Notes: generated from the sequence alone by a model not told the origin. DNA of 64,000 bases from Welwitschia mirabilis (GCA_051453625.1 JBOZIK010000001.1:214341293-214405292); one strand, 5' to 3'. Numbered from the stretch's first letter, positions 12,518-24,282 are shown. Numbers and translations: made by a program.

Positions 12518-13484
12518 NNNNNNNNNNNNNNNNNNNNNNNNNNNNNNNNNNNNNNNNNNNNNNNNNNNNNNNNNNNNNNNNNNNNNNNNNNNNNNNNNNN
12601 NNNNNNNNNNNNNNNNNNNNNNNNNNNNNNNNNNNNNNNNNNNNNNNNNNNNNNNNNNNNNNNNNNNNNNNNNNNNNNNNNNNNNNNNNNNNNNNNNNNN
12701 NNNNNNNNNNNNNNNNNNNNNNNNNNNNNNNNNNNNNNNNNNNNNNNNNNNNNNNNNNNNNNNNNNNNNNNNNNNNNNNNNNNNNNNNNNNNNNNNNNNN
12801 NNNNNNNNNNNNNNNNNNNNNNNNNNNNNNNNNNNNNNNNNNNNNNNNNNNNNNNNNNNNNNNNNNNNNNNNNNNNNNNNNNNNNNNNNNNNNNNNNNNN
12901 NNNNNNNNNNNNNNNNNNNNNNNNNNNNNNNNNNNNNNNNNNNNNNNNNNNNNNNNNNNNNNNNNNNNNNNNNNNNNNNNNNNNNNNNNNNNNNNNNNNN
13001 NNNNNNNNNNNNNNNNNNNNNNNNNNNNNNNNNNNNNNNNNNNNNNNNNNNNNNNNNNNNNNNNNNNNNNNNNNNNNNNNNNNNNNNNNNNNNNNNNNNN
13101 NNNNNNNNNNNNNNNNNNNNNNNNNNNNNNNNNNNNNNNNNNNNNNNNNNNNNNNNNNNNNNNNNNNNNNNNNNNNNNNNNNNNNNNNNNNNNNNNNNNN
13201 NNNNNNNNNNNNNNNNNNNNNNNNNNNNNNNNNNNNNNNNNNNNNNNNNNNNNNNNNNNNNNNNNNNNNNNNNNNNNNNNNNNNNNNNNNNNNNNNNNNN
13301 NNNNNNNNNNNNNNNNNNNNNNNNNNNNNNNNNNNNNNNNNNNNNNNNNNNNNNNNNNNNNNNNNNNNNNNNNNNNNNNNNNNNNNNNNNNNNNNNNNNN
13401 NNNNNNNNNNNNNNNNNNNNNNNNNNNNNNNNNNNNNNNNNNNNNNNNNNNNNNNNNNNNNNNNNNNNNNNNNNNNNNNNNNNN
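12518..13484. other. Assembly gap, 967 N
   Basis: Largest gap in the window. Its flanks do not repeat each other, unlike most other gaps here. The missing sequence probably includes the rest of the Tekay-like LTR. Confidence 0.9.
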
Positions 13485-13868
13485 GAGTTCAATTAAAAAA
13501 AATATATAGTCAATAATATTGATAAAGACAATGAAGAAGAGTAAGATATTATTAAAGGTAATAATAAAGAAATTAAATTAAGAATTCAACCAAGTAATGA
13601 TAAAGTCAACAATGAGGAGGATAAGAATAAATAAGAACCTATTGAAAATCAAACAAACTTAATGAAGAATAGACTTATTCCTTTAAATGAAATAAACCAA
13701 TCTAAAGAGTCTGCACAAGTTTTTTCATCTGTTTTACTTGAACTGCTATGCAAAACCTTAAATGACATCTTTTCTTCTACTTTTACTTTTACGTTACCTT
13801 ATGACGTTAATAATGATAACAATTCTTTCTCTCTCCATTTTATACATTTAAATAATTCTCCAAATTAA
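13485..13868 (+). pseudogene. Unidentified hydrophilic reading frame, two stops
   Basis: One frame reads through from the gap edge to 13868 with only two stops (near 13541 and 13634). It gives an Asn/Asp/Glu/Lys-rich segment (NNIDKDNEEE, then NNEEDKNK) followed by a mixed segment beginning MKNRLIPLNEINQSKES at 13662. This is unusually open for the window. I do not recognise the protein. A low-complexity linker of a gag-type polyprotein is one option; a fragment of an unrelated transposon or host gene is another. Confidence 0.3.
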
Positions 13869-14199
13869 ATCCCTCTACTTGAATATAATGAAATGCATAA
13901 CCTTGAGGAATTACTTCTAAAATCTCTCATTATTTTCCTCTTATAACTCCATGTAATATGGAAAGTCATCTCTTTTCCTGTTTTATAAAGTCCACTTTAC
14001 CTTATGCATTTAATGATTACTCTTTTTAAAAACAAGACTTAGGATATCTTGGAACTCTAAATTAGGGTAAATCTTATCTTCCTGATCTAATTCAATGCTT
14101 AATATTAAATATTAAGGAGCTTCTTAAGTATGTTAAACCTATTTTAATCAATCCCCTTAAGAAGTTTTAAATTATTTATGTCATGAGTTTGATAAGAGA

Positions 14200-14562
14200 T
14201 TGGTTTCTAATGAGTTATATGAAATTTCTATCTCTTATATTGCTACTAAATATTATGAAGATAAAATGATGTGTGGCCATGATAATTTGAAAAAGCATTA
14301 TTTCTTTAATAAAAATACATATCTTGATTTGAATGGTAGAAGGCTTCACGATTTCATGAGACATTCTAAAAATCCCTTAAAAACATCTAGGATTTTTTCT
14401 TTGAGTAGTTCCTTGCATGCATTATATGATGATACTTATGATTTATGTTGTGTCAATAAGAGATATTCTTTAACGAGATTTATTATTTATTCATCTTTTA
14501 TTTATAATTTGAGACTTGTGCTATCAAAGTTTTATCCTTTTATTGTATTTAACTCCTATTAA
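14200..14562 (+). CDS. Unidentified 120-codon open frame
   Basis: One of the two longest uninterrupted, gap-free frames in the window. The predicted product starts MVSNELYEIS and includes an uncommon Tyr-, His- and Asn-rich middle (CGHDNLKKHYFFNKNTYLD), then a Ser/Leu-rich part and a Tyr/Phe-rich end. The frame is open upstream of the Met for some codons, so the start is uncertain. I recognise no RT, integrase, gag, transposase or host domain and see no clear signal peptide or membrane helix. The surrounding stretches 13869-14199 and 14563-14817 hold nothing I can identify. It lies 250 bases upstream of an Athila integrase end, but the expected integrase core is not there, so this block may be an insertion. 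Confidence 0.3.
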   Translation: MVSNELYEISISYIATKYYEDKMMCGHDNLKKHYFFNKNTYLDLNGRRLHDFMRHSKNPLKTSRIFSLSSSLHALYDDTYDLCCVNKRYSLTRFIIYSSFIYNLRLVLSKFYPFIVFNSY

Positions 14563-14817
14563 TTTTACTAAAAAATGATTGCATACATTTTATGTTTTAT
14601 AAATTAATTAATATTTAATTTAGTCCTTATTTTTCTGAGAGAGTACAATACCTTAGGACTATAGCATTAGAAATAAATGTTTCTTTTTCTTTATTTTTAA
14701 TAATGTATTGAATAAGATTTAGAATTTAAAGGAAACTTGCTTTTAGTTTGCTTTGATTTTTTCTTTTACTTTTATGTTGTTATGTTTTTGTCTTTGATTT
14801 TTATTTTTATTTTATTT

Positions 14818-14940
14818 TAGCAAATTAACTTCTATATGGTTAGATCCTTATCTTTTAAATAAAGTACATTTTGAATGGCTCAATTGAGATTTCCAATTTA
14901 ACTACTCAGAAAATTAAAAAAAAAAAAAAGAACAAGTATT
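14818..14940 (+). pseudogene. Integrase C-terminal end, Athila element H
   Basis: Reads KLTSIWLDPYLLNKVHFEWL and then decayed sequence, matching the Athila integrase tail at 51370-51450 almost word for word at DNA level. Homology starts abruptly at about 14818, just after a T-rich tract ending TTTTATTTTAG, so the rest of pol is missing or displaced. The spacer and LTR of this element (H) follow, interrupted by element B. Confidence 0.65.
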
Positions 14941-17117
14941 AAAAATTCATGAGTTATCAAATCTTAAAAATGATAGAATTACTTGCTTCATAAGGTATGT
15001 TTCCATCCAAATTATTTCCTAGCTAATTCTTTTTGTGGACATCATGCTATCACTTGAACGTCTTTAACTTAATTTATGTTTTACTTTATGAAGTTACCAT
15101 AAATAGTAATATTTACTTAGGATTTTTTTTAGAATGATAAGATGGGATTCATCCAATATTAAAACATTTAAATATTTATGAACTTTATTTTAAAGGAAGA
15201 TGCTTTGGTTTTTTGTGTTTTCTCTTAATGGTNNNNNNNNNNNNNNNNNNNNNNNNNNNNNNNNNNNNNNNNNNNNNNNNNNNNNNNNNNNNNNNNNNNN
15301 NNNNNNNNNNNNNNNNNNNNNNNNNNNNNNNNNNNNNNNNNNNNNNNNNNNNNNNNNNNNNNNNNNNNNNNNNNNNNNNNNNNNNNNNNTAATGATCATA
15401 ATCCATTATTTTGTGCTAAATACATAGTTACCATGATGTCCTACCACACCAAGGTAAATTTTATTGAGAGGAACCTTTGGTAGTATTAGTAGTTGTGGGA
15501 ACTCCACTCAAGGGTTAGTTGACCATGCTTCATAAGTTATTACTTCTCTGATTATGGTTTTACTCCCATCATCATGGATTAATAATAAATACTTTGAGGC
15601 TATGGGATGAGTAATTTTCTCAGTTTTATCATAGGAATTGCTTGTTTCTAAGATTTATTAAGCTTATAATATTCTCATATGATTATTTTTACCTTTAAGG
15701 AATCGGGTATATTTTTGTGTGTTAGCAGATGAGTCCATTTGTGAGTAGCTTTTGATCTTATCATTCCTTATTTGAAAACATTAGTTACTTAGCATTGTCA
15801 TAATCACTATCCATTTGAATGGTACTTTATGAAGTTTTTGCATTATTTTATGCATCATTAATTAGGTGATTTTATGATTTCTTCCATGGGGTTTTCTAGG
15901 ATGAAATTTAGGGTAGGTACACAATCTTCTTTATGTTTCTAGTTGTTCATTATAATTTTGTTTTCCTTAGTTATTTTCTTTGGTATTTTAAAGTTATTTC
16001 CATACTTTTCATCATAAATATGTTGGACTTAATCATTTAGTAGTTTTCTTGTTAATTTTTATTTTGTATTTTTTTATAGAAGTTAATATTATTTTAAGTA
16101 AATAATAATTTCTTGGTTTATGATGCTAATTTTTCTATCTCTTCTTTTGGTTTCTTTTCAAGTTTAGTTCTATAATATTCTTCTTCAGTTTTAATGCAAA
16201 TAATGATTGTGAGTTCATGATACATCTCATAATCTTTCTTAGCTTGGTGCATTAACCTCCTTTGTTATGCCTTATTCATTGTAACTTTTAGTTATTTTCC
16301 ATCTTTCTAACTTTGTACTACCTTTCTAAAGCCTCCATGATACTATATGTGATTAACTTATTCTAATGGTACTTTTAATTTTTCTAAATGCTTTGAAAAA
16401 CTTGTCATCCATTTTGTCATCCAAATAACTAGGTGGATAATGTATTAGTATTCACTGCTCATCATCATTTTTATGTTTCATCTTTTTTATACTAAATCTG
16501 ACCCTTTTTTTCATGCATAGAATACTTCTCCTAATCCTACCTGATTTGCTTAGTTGAACTTAACTTGAATTCCATCCTTTTTCTTCTTATGTTAATGCAA
16601 GACTGGACATATTGATTTACCTATTGAGGTGGGAAGGGAAAGGGGAAGTGGTGGGGGAAGAAAAACACATATATTTTGAGATATTTTAAGAAAAAAAAAA
16701 AACCTTTTAGGGATTTTTCAAAAAAAAAAAATACCATGATATATATCTATAGTGAACTAATCAATTCTGGTTATCTATTATTTGAGTGATATACATTATG
16801 GATATTGTTTACTAAATCATGTACTTGATAGTAGAATACTTATAGTTTTTCTTGTAGGAATGATTTAAGAAATTCAAATAGACCATTGATTGAGGGAATA
16901 ATGTTATATTTATTTATTTTTTATATATTTTTCCTTATATATTATGCTTAAAAACTCAATGTTTGATGTATGAATATCATTTTTGAGTTATTTCTTTTTT
17001 TTATTATACATGCACATCATTTTTCTAAGTAATTATTGTTATATCTTATGATGATTCTTTTTGTTATGACATCCAATCTCTATCTTTTTGATGTGCTAAA
17101 TATTTTAAGTAAGGGGA
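14941..17117 (+). mobile_element. Post-pol spacer of Athila element H, left part
   Basis: Noncoding spacer. 15434-15660 aligns with 21181-21410 and 51961-52200; 16665-17117 aligns with 26536-27397. A 157-N gap (15233-15389) has no duplicated edges. Poly-A runs sit at 16690-16735. It ends at AAGTAAGGGGA (17107-17117), where element B begins; the spacer resumes at 23999. Confidence 0.7.
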
Positions 17118-18329
17118 TGATGTACCACCAAATTGTATGTATTTGATGAAGTATTATAAGCTATTGTTTAGGACATTTATGTAGGTTGAAATGAAATTCT
17201 GAGGAATATGGAGAGTTGATGGATGATCACAAAAACATGTAAATCTTATCATGATTAGAGGTATTTCAGACATATTCTGATACTTATAGCTTTGGAACAA
17301 GATCAATGATGCAAAAGACAGACTTCTTTTAAGTTGAAGGATAAGAAAGCATATTGTTCCCATTGTTATTCCCATGATGGACAAGATGATAGCATTGTAC
17401 AAGCTATATAGGGATCCTAATGTAAACTAGAGATGGAACCAATGAAGTCCTTTTTTCTAAAGGGGTGTCATCTCCGTTATAATTTCCATGACATAAAGAA
17501 CGATAACTAATGACTCATGTATAATTGTCTTATGTGTTGTTTCCATTGTAGTTAGGACAACAACTAAAATGGATAGAAAACTTTCATCCATTTCTTTCTG
17601 TGAATTGAGAAAATTTTTAGTGCATTTTGAGTAATAGTTTTTATCATCTTTGATGCATTAGGAATTCTCATGATATGAGAACAAAGGATGGGAGATCTAT
17701 TTAGAGTAGTTGTAGAAAGACATTTTCTTTGTATTGGGTTGTGCATCCCTCATTGATATGTGATAATTTTGTAACTTGAATGGTGATTTAATTCATAATA
17801 CAAACTCTATTTCTTTTATTCATTAATACTTTTAATATCCCTTATGGTTTATGTTATTCTTGATTTGGTGACAGTCTTATTAATGATATAGGTCTTAAGG
17901 AAAATCTTTGTTAAGGTTGACGATATTAGTTTAAAAGCATTTTTTATTACATTCCATTCAACTTAGTCAATAGTATAAGTTGGTCTCGGTTAGTGACAGT
18001 ATCCTTAGCTAATTGATTATATAGGACTAATGTTCCTGAGAAGTCAATCTAATAATTGGATAGATGTTCATCTAGCTTAAGTGCATTTACATTGAATCTT
18101 ATGTTTACTTTATTACATTGCATGTTTACTTTATTGCATTATTCTTAACTTTAGGATATAATATTTTCTTTGAAAATAAATTCTCCTTTTTTTCTTACAT
18201 GCCTTCAATGATTTTATGACATTTGAGTTACTCCCATATATACTAGTGTGTTGTATTTTACAATATATCTATTTATGATTAATAGGATTCAGTAAGACAT
18301 AAAGAATTGTGAAATTACACATTATAACA
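17118..18329 (+). mobile_element. 5' LTR of element B
   Basis: Starts TGATGTACCACCA, ends ATTATAACA, about 1.21 kb with no gap. It is followed immediately by a recognisable primer site, which fixes the right boundary. Good reference copy of the family LTR. Confidence 0.8.
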
Positions 18330-18331
18330 CC

Positions 18332-18350
18332 TTGGTACCATTGCCAGGAA
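18332..18350 (+). other. Primer binding site, tRNA-Asp type
   Basis: TTGGTACCATTGCCAGGAA lies two bases after the LTR. From memory, the Athila primer site complementary to plant tRNA-Asp is TGGCGCCGTTGCCGGGGA. Thirteen of 18 bases agree, and four of the five differences are at CpG positions (CG to TA, CG to CA, CG to CA). This supports the Athila assignment and shows CpG-directed decay. Confidence 0.75.
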
Positions 18351-18794
18351 AGGCTACAAAGGAGCACAAGGATTGTCATCACTCAGGTGAGTAAATTGAA
18401 GTTTAGTTTGAATATTTATTTATAGGAACATTGTATTTCTAATTAAGAATCATAGGTTTTTCATTCATAGTTTTTGATTTTTCAGTACTATAATAATAGT
18501 CTATTGTTTTCTCTATTGTCTAGACAACATTGAGAATGATAACATAGATTTTCTAGTTTTTCTTCTATTTATAATTTTTCTTTCTATATCTGTAGTAGTA
18601 ACAAAATAACCATTGTCTTCATTATCATTTCCATTACTAGATGGATGACAACCTATTTTTTGTGTACAACAATTTTCTTTTAGTTTGGTAATACTCTATT
18701 CTTTCTTTATATTATTATACCTATGTCATCTCACGACTAAACAAATAACTATTAATTATTTTTATTTTGTTCTTTTATTGTTTTATATTTGATG
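18351..18794 (+). mobile_element. Leader of element B, deletion junction at its end
   Basis: Untranslated leader resembling 44546-44985 of element E (shared GGATTGT block after the primer site). Instead of reaching gag, it passes into integrase N-terminal sequence at about 18795, so the gag-to-RNase H part is deleted. Confidence 0.55.
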
Positions 18795-19960
18795 TAGATA
18801 GCACCCCACCTTTATTATTGGTGTAAGGATCAAATTATAAGAAATGTATATCATAATGGGAAAAAAGTATGATATCCTTTATTTTTGTTATGATGGTATT
18901 TTTTGTGGACATTTTAACAGTTAGAAAATAGTCATGAAAATTATTCACTCATAGTTTTAATGGCCTAGTATTTTTTAGGATGCTTTTGATTATGTTAAAA
19001 GATGCGTTTCATGTTAGTATTATGATAGTCTTTTGTGATCATAGGAAATGCCTCTTAAAATTATTCTTAAGTGTGAATCTTTTGATTCTTATGAAATCAA
19101 TTTTATAGGTCTAATTAAACCACCTTATAAAGATAGAAAATACATTTTAGTGGTTGTAGATTATGTGACTAAATGGATTGAAGCAATTTCTATTTCTTTA
19201 AATGATATCCAAACTATTTGTAACTTTGTTAGAACTCAAATTTTTTAATCTTTTGGTTCTCCTTGAATCAATATTAGTGATTAAGAAACCAATATCATCA
19301 ATTATATTTTTAAAAAACATCTTGTATCTATTAGAATAGAACATTAAGTAGCTTATGCTTAACATCTTCAAACTAATGGACAAGCTGAAAATTCTAATAG
19401 AGAAATTTAAAAAAAATGCTTCAAAAATGTATCTCTAATGATAAGAAATCATGGGCTTTAAAAAAAAAAAGATGTTCTTTTGACTTATTGTACAACTTGG
19501 TATAATTAACTTGGTTTTTCACCTTATAAACTTGTATATAATAAAGTCTATGTTTTACTTGTTGATGTTTGTCATAATTCTTATCGTTTTACACATCAAC
19601 TTAACCTCATAGATTTAGAAGAAAATCTTAAAACATGTTTAACTCAATTAGATCATTCAAATAAAAAATGAACTCAAGGTATGCATTATCAAATTATTTA
19701 CAAAGCTTAAAATAAATTCAAACATGATAAAATATTAATTCATAAGAGTTTTAAACATACTTAACTAATCTTATTGTAACTTACTAGAGTGCATCTTCTA
19801 CATAACAAGTTGACACAAAATTATTAGATCCTTAAATTATTAACAAAGTACATTCTAATGGATTTTTTGAAATTTCTAACTTAATCACCAAAGAAATTTA
19901 GAAAGTTAATGAACAAAGATTGAAAATATACGAACAACCTTCTAATATAAACATGATAGA
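18795..19960 (+). pseudogene. Athila-type integrase remnant of element B
   Basis: Zinc-domain residues open the remnant (YYWCKDQIIRNVY near 18810-18850, then a decayed GGHF block). The catalytic core is in the 66-codon open frame at 19048-19248 (YEINFIGLIKPPY, then VVDYVTKWIEAI). The first catalytic Asp is Asn here (codon 19099-19101). The second Asp remains (ISD near 19275) next to a stop, and the Glu survives in NGQAENSNREI near 19377-19409. The tail with LDHSNKK and the C-terminal end reaches 19960. Integrase would insert element DNA into the chromosome; this copy cannot, because of the Asp change, stops and frameshifts. Confidence 0.8.
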
Positions 19961-21089
19961 AGAACTACCTTTGAAGGTTTTCCGTGATGAGAAGAACTTC
20001 TTCCCTATCATTGTCTCAATTTTATCTTAGCTTATTCCTTTGGAGGCCATTAAGATTTTACTTGATCATATTTTAACATGACTTATGTATTTATTTTATT
20101 TCCATAAATAGTCTTTATTCTTGGGCATTTTATAGTGGTAATATTGGATTAACCTAATCTTAAGACATTTACATATTTATGAACTTTGTTTTAAAGGAAG
20201 ATGCTTTATTTATTATGTTTTCCTTAATGATAAAAAGTCTTAGCTTGTTTAGAGGTGATCTTTTCTATCTTTTATCTTACTACTTTACCTTTATCTTTTG
20301 AAGTATTTAATCATGTAAAATTTATCTTTTGTTCATTAAAAAAAAAAAAAAAAAGAAAGAAAGGGATGTGTGAGANNNNNNNNNNNNNNNNNNNNNNNNN
20401 NNNNNNNNNNNNNNNNNNNNNNNNNNNNNNNNNNNNNNNNNNNNNNNNNNNNNNNNNNNNNNNNNNNNNNNNNNNNNNNNNNNNNNNNNNNNNNNNNNNN
20501 NNNNNNNNNNNNNNNNNNNNNNNNNNNNNNNNNNNNNNNNNNNNNNNNNNNNNNNNNNNNNNNNNNNNNNNNNNNNNNNNNNNNNNNNNNNNNNNNNNNN
20601 NNNNNNNNNNNNNNNNNNNNNNNNNNNNNNNNNNNNNNNNNNNNNNNNNNNNNNNNNNNNNNNNNNNNNNNNNNNNNNNNNNNNNNNNNNNNNNNNNNNN
20701 NNNNNNNNNNNNNNNNNNNNNNNNNNNNNNNNNNNNNNNNNNNNNNNNNNNNNNNNNNNNNNNNNNNNNNNNNNNNNNNNNNNNNNNNNNNNNNNNNNNN
20801 NNNNNNNNNNNNNNNNNNNNNNNNNNNNNNNNNNNNNNNNNNNNNNNNNNNNNNNNNNNNNNNNNNNNNNNNNNNNNNNNNNNNNNNNNNNNNNNNNNNN
20901 NNNNNNNNNNNNNNNNNNNNNNNNNNNNNNNNNNNNNNNNNNNNNNNNNNNNNNNNNNNNNNNNNNNNNNNNNNNNNNNNNNNNNNNNNNNNNNNNNNNN
21001 NNNNNNNNNNNNNNNNNNNNNNNNNNNNNNNNNNNNNNNNNNNNNNNNNNNNNNNNNNNNNNNNNNNNNNNNNNNNNNNNNNNNNNNNN

Positions 21090-21127
<38 letters not shown>

Positions 21128-22319
21128 AGATAAATAATTCTATAATATTTTATATCTGAGATAGCTTAGAAACATGGTTATCATGATGTCCTACTACAAG
21201 TACATTGGGGTAAAGTTTCCTAAGAGAGGCCTTTGACAGTGTAATATGGTAGCTATGGAAACTTCACTAGGAGGTTAATTGGTTATGCTTTATAGGTCCT
21301 TACTTATCTAACTATTATTACAATCCCCTAATCATGGATAGTAAAATAATAAAACATTTAAGGCTATGGGATCAGTGGTATTCCTAGTATTATTAGAAGG
21401 ATTGCTTATTTTTTAGACTCTTAGTCTTTACACTTGATCATTTCATTTCTAAGGATTTAGGTGTTTGTTTTGAGATGTAAGTAAGAGAGTTTATTTTTGA
21501 GTAATTCTTAGATCTTATCACTTATATTTTAAAGCATTTAATTTTTAGCATCATTACAATCACTACCTTATCCATTTAAAGNNNNNNNNNNATTGGAATT
21601 TGTTATAGGCAGGCTATCTTTTTTATGTTCCTGTTGTCCATTTTTTTAATTTTCTTTCATTGTTCAGTTAGTTATTTCAAAGTTATTTTGATATTTTCTT
21701 TTCATTTTAGGATGTTAAAATTTAATAGTTTCCTTACTTAGTTTTCAATATAGAGCTAAGATTTTGATTAAATAAGTTTCTTTGCATGTTTGTGATATTT
21801 AGTCTTCAACTTTGGGAGTTGTACAAACTATTCTTGTTAAGGTACATTTGTCAGGTACTTATGGATTTGCTTCATTCCAATTAATACATTTTTATATTTG
21901 TTAGAATTCTTCCTAAATCTTTATTTCTACACTTAGCTTTACACTTAATTTATCAATGGTCAAAATTTAAAAAAAGCCCATCCTCCATCTTCTTATCTAG
22001 ACATACTGATTTGTGTTTAATTTCTTTGCTTTTTTATCTAATATGAAATGCATTATTTTTCTTAGGAAAGGGTAGGACTCATTTTTATAGTTTTTACACC
22101 ACTTTATAGGGTTACTTTAAAGCTTTCATTAGACAAAATTTTTGCAATTTCCACTCCATACACATGATGTACTACATTTTATTTTACTATGTGATATGTT
22201 TGATATTATTTATAAGCCTTTTTTATAATTTCCATACTGATTTTTTAAGAAAATTTAACTCACAATTGTAGTTCTTCACTGGCCTTTGTTAGGGATTGAC
22301 AAGGCTAAGTGGGAGGTTA
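19961..22319 (+). mobile_element. Post-pol spacer of element B
   Basis: Noncoding. Aligns with the spacers of A, H and E. Contains a 714-N gap (20376-21089) bordered on the left by an A-run with GAAAGAAAGG and on the right by a TG repeat, and a 10-N gap at 21582-21591. Ends in the purine tract near 22305-22317 (AAGTGGGAGG). Confidence 0.65.
21090..21122 (+). repeat. (TG)n microsatellite at gap edge
   Basis: About 16 TG units followed by TATGTGAGA. The left side of the 714-N gap also ends GTGTGAGA, so the repeat probably caused the gap. Confidence 0.9.
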
Positions 22320-23998
22320 TGATGCACTGCAAAATTAAATGCATTTAATGTGATGTTATGAGATAATTTCTAGGACATTTATCTAGGTTTAGATGCAATT
22401 TTGAGGATTATGAAGAGTTGATAGATGATCAAAGAAACACACAATTCTTGGCATATTTAGAGGTATTTTAAGTATATTATGATACTCAGTGCTTTGGAAG
22501 AAAATCAATGATGCAAAAGATAAACTTCTCTTGAACTAAAAGAATAAGGAAGACTATCATCCCCACTTTCATTCCCATGACAGATAGGACAATAACACTA
22601 TACAAGCTATATGAGGATGCTAATGTGAACTAGAGCTGAAACCAATGAAGTACTCTTTTCTAAAGAGATGTCATCTCCATTGTTACTTCCATGACATAAA
22701 GGATAAAAAATTATGTATGATCATTTCATGTGTTATTCCTAAGATACTTAGGACAATGACTAAAATGACTGGCTAACTTTCATTTGTTTTATCTATTTAT
22801 TTCTCTAAATTAAGTGCATTTTTTAGTGTATCTTGAGTGATGGTTAAACTTTCTTTGCTATGTAAATAAACCCCTCCTTCCATCCTCCTATAATCTTCAA
22901 TGCACTTAAAATTGTTATGACAGAAGACTAAAGGGCAGGAGATCCATCTAGAGTAGTTTTAAAAAGACATTTCCTTAGTATTTGGCTTTACATTCTACAT
23001 TGAGATGTGGCTATTTTCTAGCCTAAATGCTAGTTTAAATTATAATACAAACTTTGTTTCTTTATTCATTAATACTTTTAATATCACTTATGCTTTATGT
23101 TGTTCTTGATTTGGTGTTAGTCTCATTAATGATTTAGGTCTTAAGGGTAACTTTTATTAAGGTTAAAGATACTAGTTTAAAAGAATTTTTCATTACATTC
23201 TATTTTACTCACTTTATAACCTAAGTTGATCTTAGTTAGTGATAGTCTCCCTAGCTCATTTAGGTTATACAAGGTTAATCTTTCTAACACGTCAATCTGG
23301 TAATTGGATAGGTGTTCATCTAGATTAAGTGCATTTAAATTACATTGCATGTTTACTTTCTTGAATTTTTCTTAAGTTTAGAATACAATATTTTCTTCAA
23401 AAATCAATTCTCTTTCTTCTGTTACATGCCTTCAATGGGTTTACAACGTTTGGATTACTTTCATTTATACTAGCATGTTGTATTTTTTAATATATCTATT
23501 TGTGATNNNNNNNNNNNNNNNNNNNNNNNNNNNNNNNNNNNNNNNNNNNNNNNNNNNNNNNNNNNNNNNNNNNNNNNNNNNNNNNNNNNNNNNNNNNNNN
23601 NNNNNNNNNNNNNNNNNNNNNNNNNNNNNNNNNNNNNNNNNNNNNNNNNNNNNNNNNNNNNNNNNNNNNNNNNNNNNNNNNNNNNNNNNNNNNNNNNNNN
23701 NNNNNNNNNNNNNNNNNNNNNNNNNNNNNNNNNNNNNNNNNNNNNNNNNNNNNNNNNNNNNNNNNNNNNNNNNNNNNNNNNNNNNNNNNNNNNNNNNNNN
23801 NNNNNNNNNNNNNNNNNNNNNNNNNNNNNNNNNNNNNNNNNNNNNNNNNNNNNNNNNNNNNNNNNNNNNNNNNNNNNNGGTTTTACAACATTTGGATTAC
23901 ATTCATTTATACTAGCATGTTGTATTTTTTAATATATCTATTTGTGATTAATAAGATCCAATAATACATGAAGGATTGCAAAATTACACACCATAACA
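22320..23998 (+). mobile_element. 3' LTR of element B
   Basis: Starts TGATGCACTGC, ends CCATAACA. Contains a 372-N gap (23507-23878) with duplicated edges 23437-23506 and 23879-23948. Subtracting these gives about 1.24 kb, close to the 1.21 kb 5' LTR. Confidence 0.75.
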
Positions 23999-24282
23999 AT
24001 GGGCTACTGCATTGGTAACTATTCTAATCTTATTTTGTGATAAGTAATTTGATTTTTAAAAGCCTATCATCCCCATACTCATCTGGATGATGTGTTAGAT
24101 AATAACATGGTAACATTATCTATCAAGGTAAAACATCTCAATTTATTCCATTATGAATCCATAATGAGATTTTTGAACTTGATTCACATATCCCTAATTA
24201 ATGTTTATCCTAGTGGATTTAAATCATCATTATAGTTGTTTGTCAAATTTATTAGGAACTAAAAAGATAAGTGAGGGGCCTA
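23999..24282 (+). mobile_element. Post-pol spacer of element H, right part
   Basis: Continuation of the H spacer after nested element B. Aligns with 27398-27712 and ends in a purine tract (AAGTGAGGGG near 24270-24279) before the LTR. Confidence 0.7.

Larger units (their letters stand above)
17118..23998 (+). mobile_element. Athila-type element B, internally deleted, nested in H
   Basis: Complete in outline: 5' LTR 17118-18329, primer site 18332-18350, short leader, integrase remnant, spacer, 3' LTR 22320-23998. Gag, protease, RT and RNase H are missing, so it could only have moved with proteins from other elements, unless the deletion came after insertion. It splits the spacer of element H. 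The paralogous empty site is at about 27385-27420, where the two flank sequences are joined directly. The flanks AGGGG (17112-17116) and ATGGG (23999-24003) may be a target duplication with one change, though one extra A lies before the TG start. Confidence 0.7.

Noticed and set aside
12470-13516. Open frames of 250-350 codons on both strands across N runs (also near 20255-21133, 43409-44252, 40420-41098)
   Set aside because: They consist almost entirely of unknown bases; the few real codons at their ends carry no protein signal.
21090-21122. Cys/Val-repeat peptide from the TG tract
   Set aside because: Simple translation of a microsatellite.
17118-23998. Tandem Athila elements sharing an LTR by unequal recombination
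   Set aside because: The empty site in the second duplication unit (27380-27425) explains the layout better as nesting of B within H.
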